Source: Methanomicrobiales archaeon (GTDB lineage: Archaea; Halobacteriota; Methanomicrobia; Methanomicrobiales; Methanoculleaceae). From it: DNA of 7,333 bases. The stretch spans positions 1 through 7,333 of the forward strand of contig JAAZGM010000146.1 in the NCBI GenBank assembly GCA_012511245.1. Reading direction: 5' to 3'. The position numbers were made by a program, and so were the translations under genes. Under the pieces are notes generated by a model. It worked only from the letters and a program-made list of their open reading frames with translations. It had not been told where the DNA came from and ran no database searches. Within the stretch, counting starts at the first letter, position 1, and each line of letters opens with the position of its first letter. This document shows positions 6,199 through 7,333 of this stretch, in pieces.

Positions 6199-6252
6199 TA
6201 AAAATAGTGGGTCTGCCGGGGAGTTAATCCTTCTTCCTCCCCCGTCCTGCAT
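6199..6252 (-). promoter_or_regulatory. gap-tyrS spacer with weak promoter candidates
   Basis: The 54-base spacer has a purine-rich block, GGGGGAGGAAGAAGG (6246-6232), too far from the ATG at 6198 to serve it as a ribosome site. A GATTAACT-like element centred near 6225 lies about 27 bases from that ATG, so it could drive a leaderless tyrS mRNA. TATTTTTA sits directly before the ATG, too close to act as its TATA box. Readthrough from gap is an equally good explanation of tyrS expression. Confidence 0.25.
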
Positions 6253-7278
6253 TCACCTGATGGCGACGAAGTTGAGCGCTTCGTTGGTCATCCGGATGGA
6301 TTCCTGCGGATCCTTCACCGTTCCCATCATGGCGCGGATGCAGTCGACGTTCTCGGGGATGACGTCGGCCTCCTGGTGGATGGCCTGGAAGCAGTAGAAC
6401 TCCTTCCCGTCAAGCACCGAGACTGACTCCTCGAAGATCCCGTTCTCCCAGACGTCCGCCCTCGGCCGCCTGAGATCCTGGGCGTACTCCCGGAGCTGGG
6501 CGTTGCTCTTGATCCCGGTATCCTTGCGGACGATCCCGATCCGGCTGTGGTTCTTGAAGACCTGCAGCACCTCATCACGGGTGGTCTCCTTCTTCAAGTC
6601 CATCTGGATCGCGTGCATGTGCATGAAGGTCGTCGGGACGATCATCGCAAGGGTGACGATGTTGATGTGCGGGAGAACCGTATTGACGTCGGGGCCGTGG
6701 TGGCTCGGGATGGTCGCCGGGTTGAGGACGGTGGCATCCACGGGCCCCCGCTTGACGTCGCCCGGGTCTGATGCCCGGCGGACCATCACCGCCCTGACCC
6801 GCTCGACGCCGAAGGCCTGGTCCAGGGTGTGGATGATCCGGACGAGCCCGGTGGAGTTGCACGAGACGATCCGGGCAAACCGGTGCTCCTGTGCCTCTTT
6901 ATAGTTCACATGGGCATTGAACGAGAATCCGGCGACTTCATGCGCTTCGCCGCCCTGGAAGATTGCTTTCTTGCCGAGCTTCTCATAGATCGGCCTGTTC
7001 TTCTCGCCAACGCCGCCAGGGGTGGCGTCCACGATGATGTCGGCGGCCTTGAACATCGCCTCGACATCGCCGGCGATCTCAATCCCGGCCTTCTCAAACG
7101 CCGCTTTCTTTCCGAGATCTGCGATGTAGAGGGGGTATCCGCGCTGTTTTGCGATATATGCGTCCGCTGAGACGCTCGTCTTTGCGACCCCCACCACTTC
7201 CATATCAGGCTGTGCGGTTACTGCATCGGCTACCCGTTTGCCGATGGTGCCGTAGCCATTGACTGCGACTTTGATCAT
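6253..7278 (-). CDS. gap: Glyceraldehyde-3-phosphate dehydrogenase, type II (phosphorylating, archaeal)
   Basis: A 341-residue archaeal type II GAPDH that interconverts glyceraldehyde-3-phosphate and 1,3-bisphosphoglycerate with NAD(P); in methanogens it mainly serves gluconeogenesis. Numbered from the chosen ATG: the Rossmann glycine motif VNGYGTIGKR (6-15), DATPGGVG (84-91), the catalytic cysteine C140 in SCNSTGLVR (139-147), and PSHHGPDV (191-198). H220 in FMHMHA is the likely catalytic histidine, by analogy with His219 of the Methanothermus fervidus enzyme. Length is typical. An in-frame ATG seven codons upstream (7299) is rejected: MIKVAVNGYG is the usual family N-terminus, and the candidate TATA box at 7303-7311 would place the transcript start downstream of 7299. 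The gene is first in the leftward series, 54 bases before tyrS. Confidence 0.94.
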   Translation of the reverse strand: MIKVAVNGYGTIGKRVADAVTAQPDMEVVGVAKTSVSADAYIAKQRGYPLYIADLGKKAAFEKAGIEIAGDVEAMFKAADIIVDATPGGVGEKNRPIYEKLGKKAIFQGGEAHEVAGFSFNAHVNYKEAQEHRFARIVSCNSTGLVRIIHTLDQAFGVERVRAVMVRRASDPGDVKRGPVDATVLNPATIPSHHGPDVNTVLPHINIVTLAMIVPTTFMHMHAIQMDLKKETTRDEVLQVFKNHSRIGIVRKDTGIKSNAQLREYAQDLRRPRADVWENGIFEESVSVLDGKEFYCFQAIHQEADVIPENVDCIRAMMGTVKDPQESIRMTNEALNFVAIR

Positions 7279-7302
7279 GCATGATGGAATACAGAACAAA
7301 AA

Positions 7303-7311
7303 CTAATAAAG
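7303..7311 (-). promoter_or_regulatory. TATA box of gap, probably giving a leaderless mRNA
   Basis: CTTTATTAG (7311-7303 on the - strand) is a good archaeal TATA box centred about 29 bases before the gap ATG at 7278. Initiation about 25 bases downstream falls near 7281, leaving almost no leader. No Shine-Dalgarno sequence lies between it and the ATG, in agreement. Confidence 0.55.
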
Positions 7312-7333
7312 GTTGCTGGTTTGCAAAGAAATC

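Noticed and set aside
7279..7299. A seven-codon N-terminal extension of GAPDH from the ATG at 7299
   Set aside because: It lies upstream of the transcript start predicted by the TATA box at 7303-7311, and the family N-terminus begins at the ATG at 7278.

Overview
The window is archaeal. It carries a Hel308 DNA helicase, a KEOPS Cgi121 subunit, a RIO1 kinase next to a Dim2/Pno1-type KH protein, an archaeal-length tyrosyl-tRNA synthetase and a type II (archaeal) glyceraldehyde-3-phosphate dehydrogenase. Ribosome binding sites read AGGTGA/AGGTGATC, and some promoters sit so close to the start codon that leaderless mRNAs are likely. The GC-rich coding DNA and the protein sequences look most like a methanogenic euryarchaeon of the Methanomicrobiales, with Methanoculleus or a close relative the best guess. 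That guess rests on protein resemblance only.

Layout, left to right. Bases 1-82 hold two copies of a 41-bp direct repeat that probably continues beyond the left edge. Bases about 161-454 are a low-complexity tract, about 94% pyrimidine on the + strand, built on a 20/40-bp repeat. I see no gene in bases 1-562. moaB (563-1060, +) follows a possible promoter. Convergent to it, and filling the rest of the window on the - strand, are in transcription order: gap (type II GAPDH), tyrS, rio1, the KH-domain gene, hel308 and cgi121. Intergenic gaps in that series are 54, 7, 21, 75 and 6 bases.

Functionally, the middle three genes form a translation and ribosome-assembly block: tRNA-Tyr charging, the RIO1 kinase/ATPase of late small-subunit maturation, and a KH protein whose family binds the 3' end of pre-16S rRNA. 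hel308 and cgi121 form a second, tightly coupled pair joining a fork-repair helicase to a subunit of the tRNA t6A-modifying KEOPS complex. gap has its own promoter, and tyrS may be read from it or from a weak promoter of its own. moaB belongs to molybdenum/tungsten cofactor synthesis, needed in methanogens for formylmethanofuran dehydrogenase and formate dehydrogenase.

All the protein genes are intact and mostly ordinary for this kind of genome. The less ordinary parts are the repetitive left edge, a PCNA-binding-like motif at the extreme C-terminus of Hel308, and stop codons that double as ribosome binding sites for the next gene. I found no CRISPR array, insertion sequence, tRNA or rRNA, and no convincing new multi-gene system.
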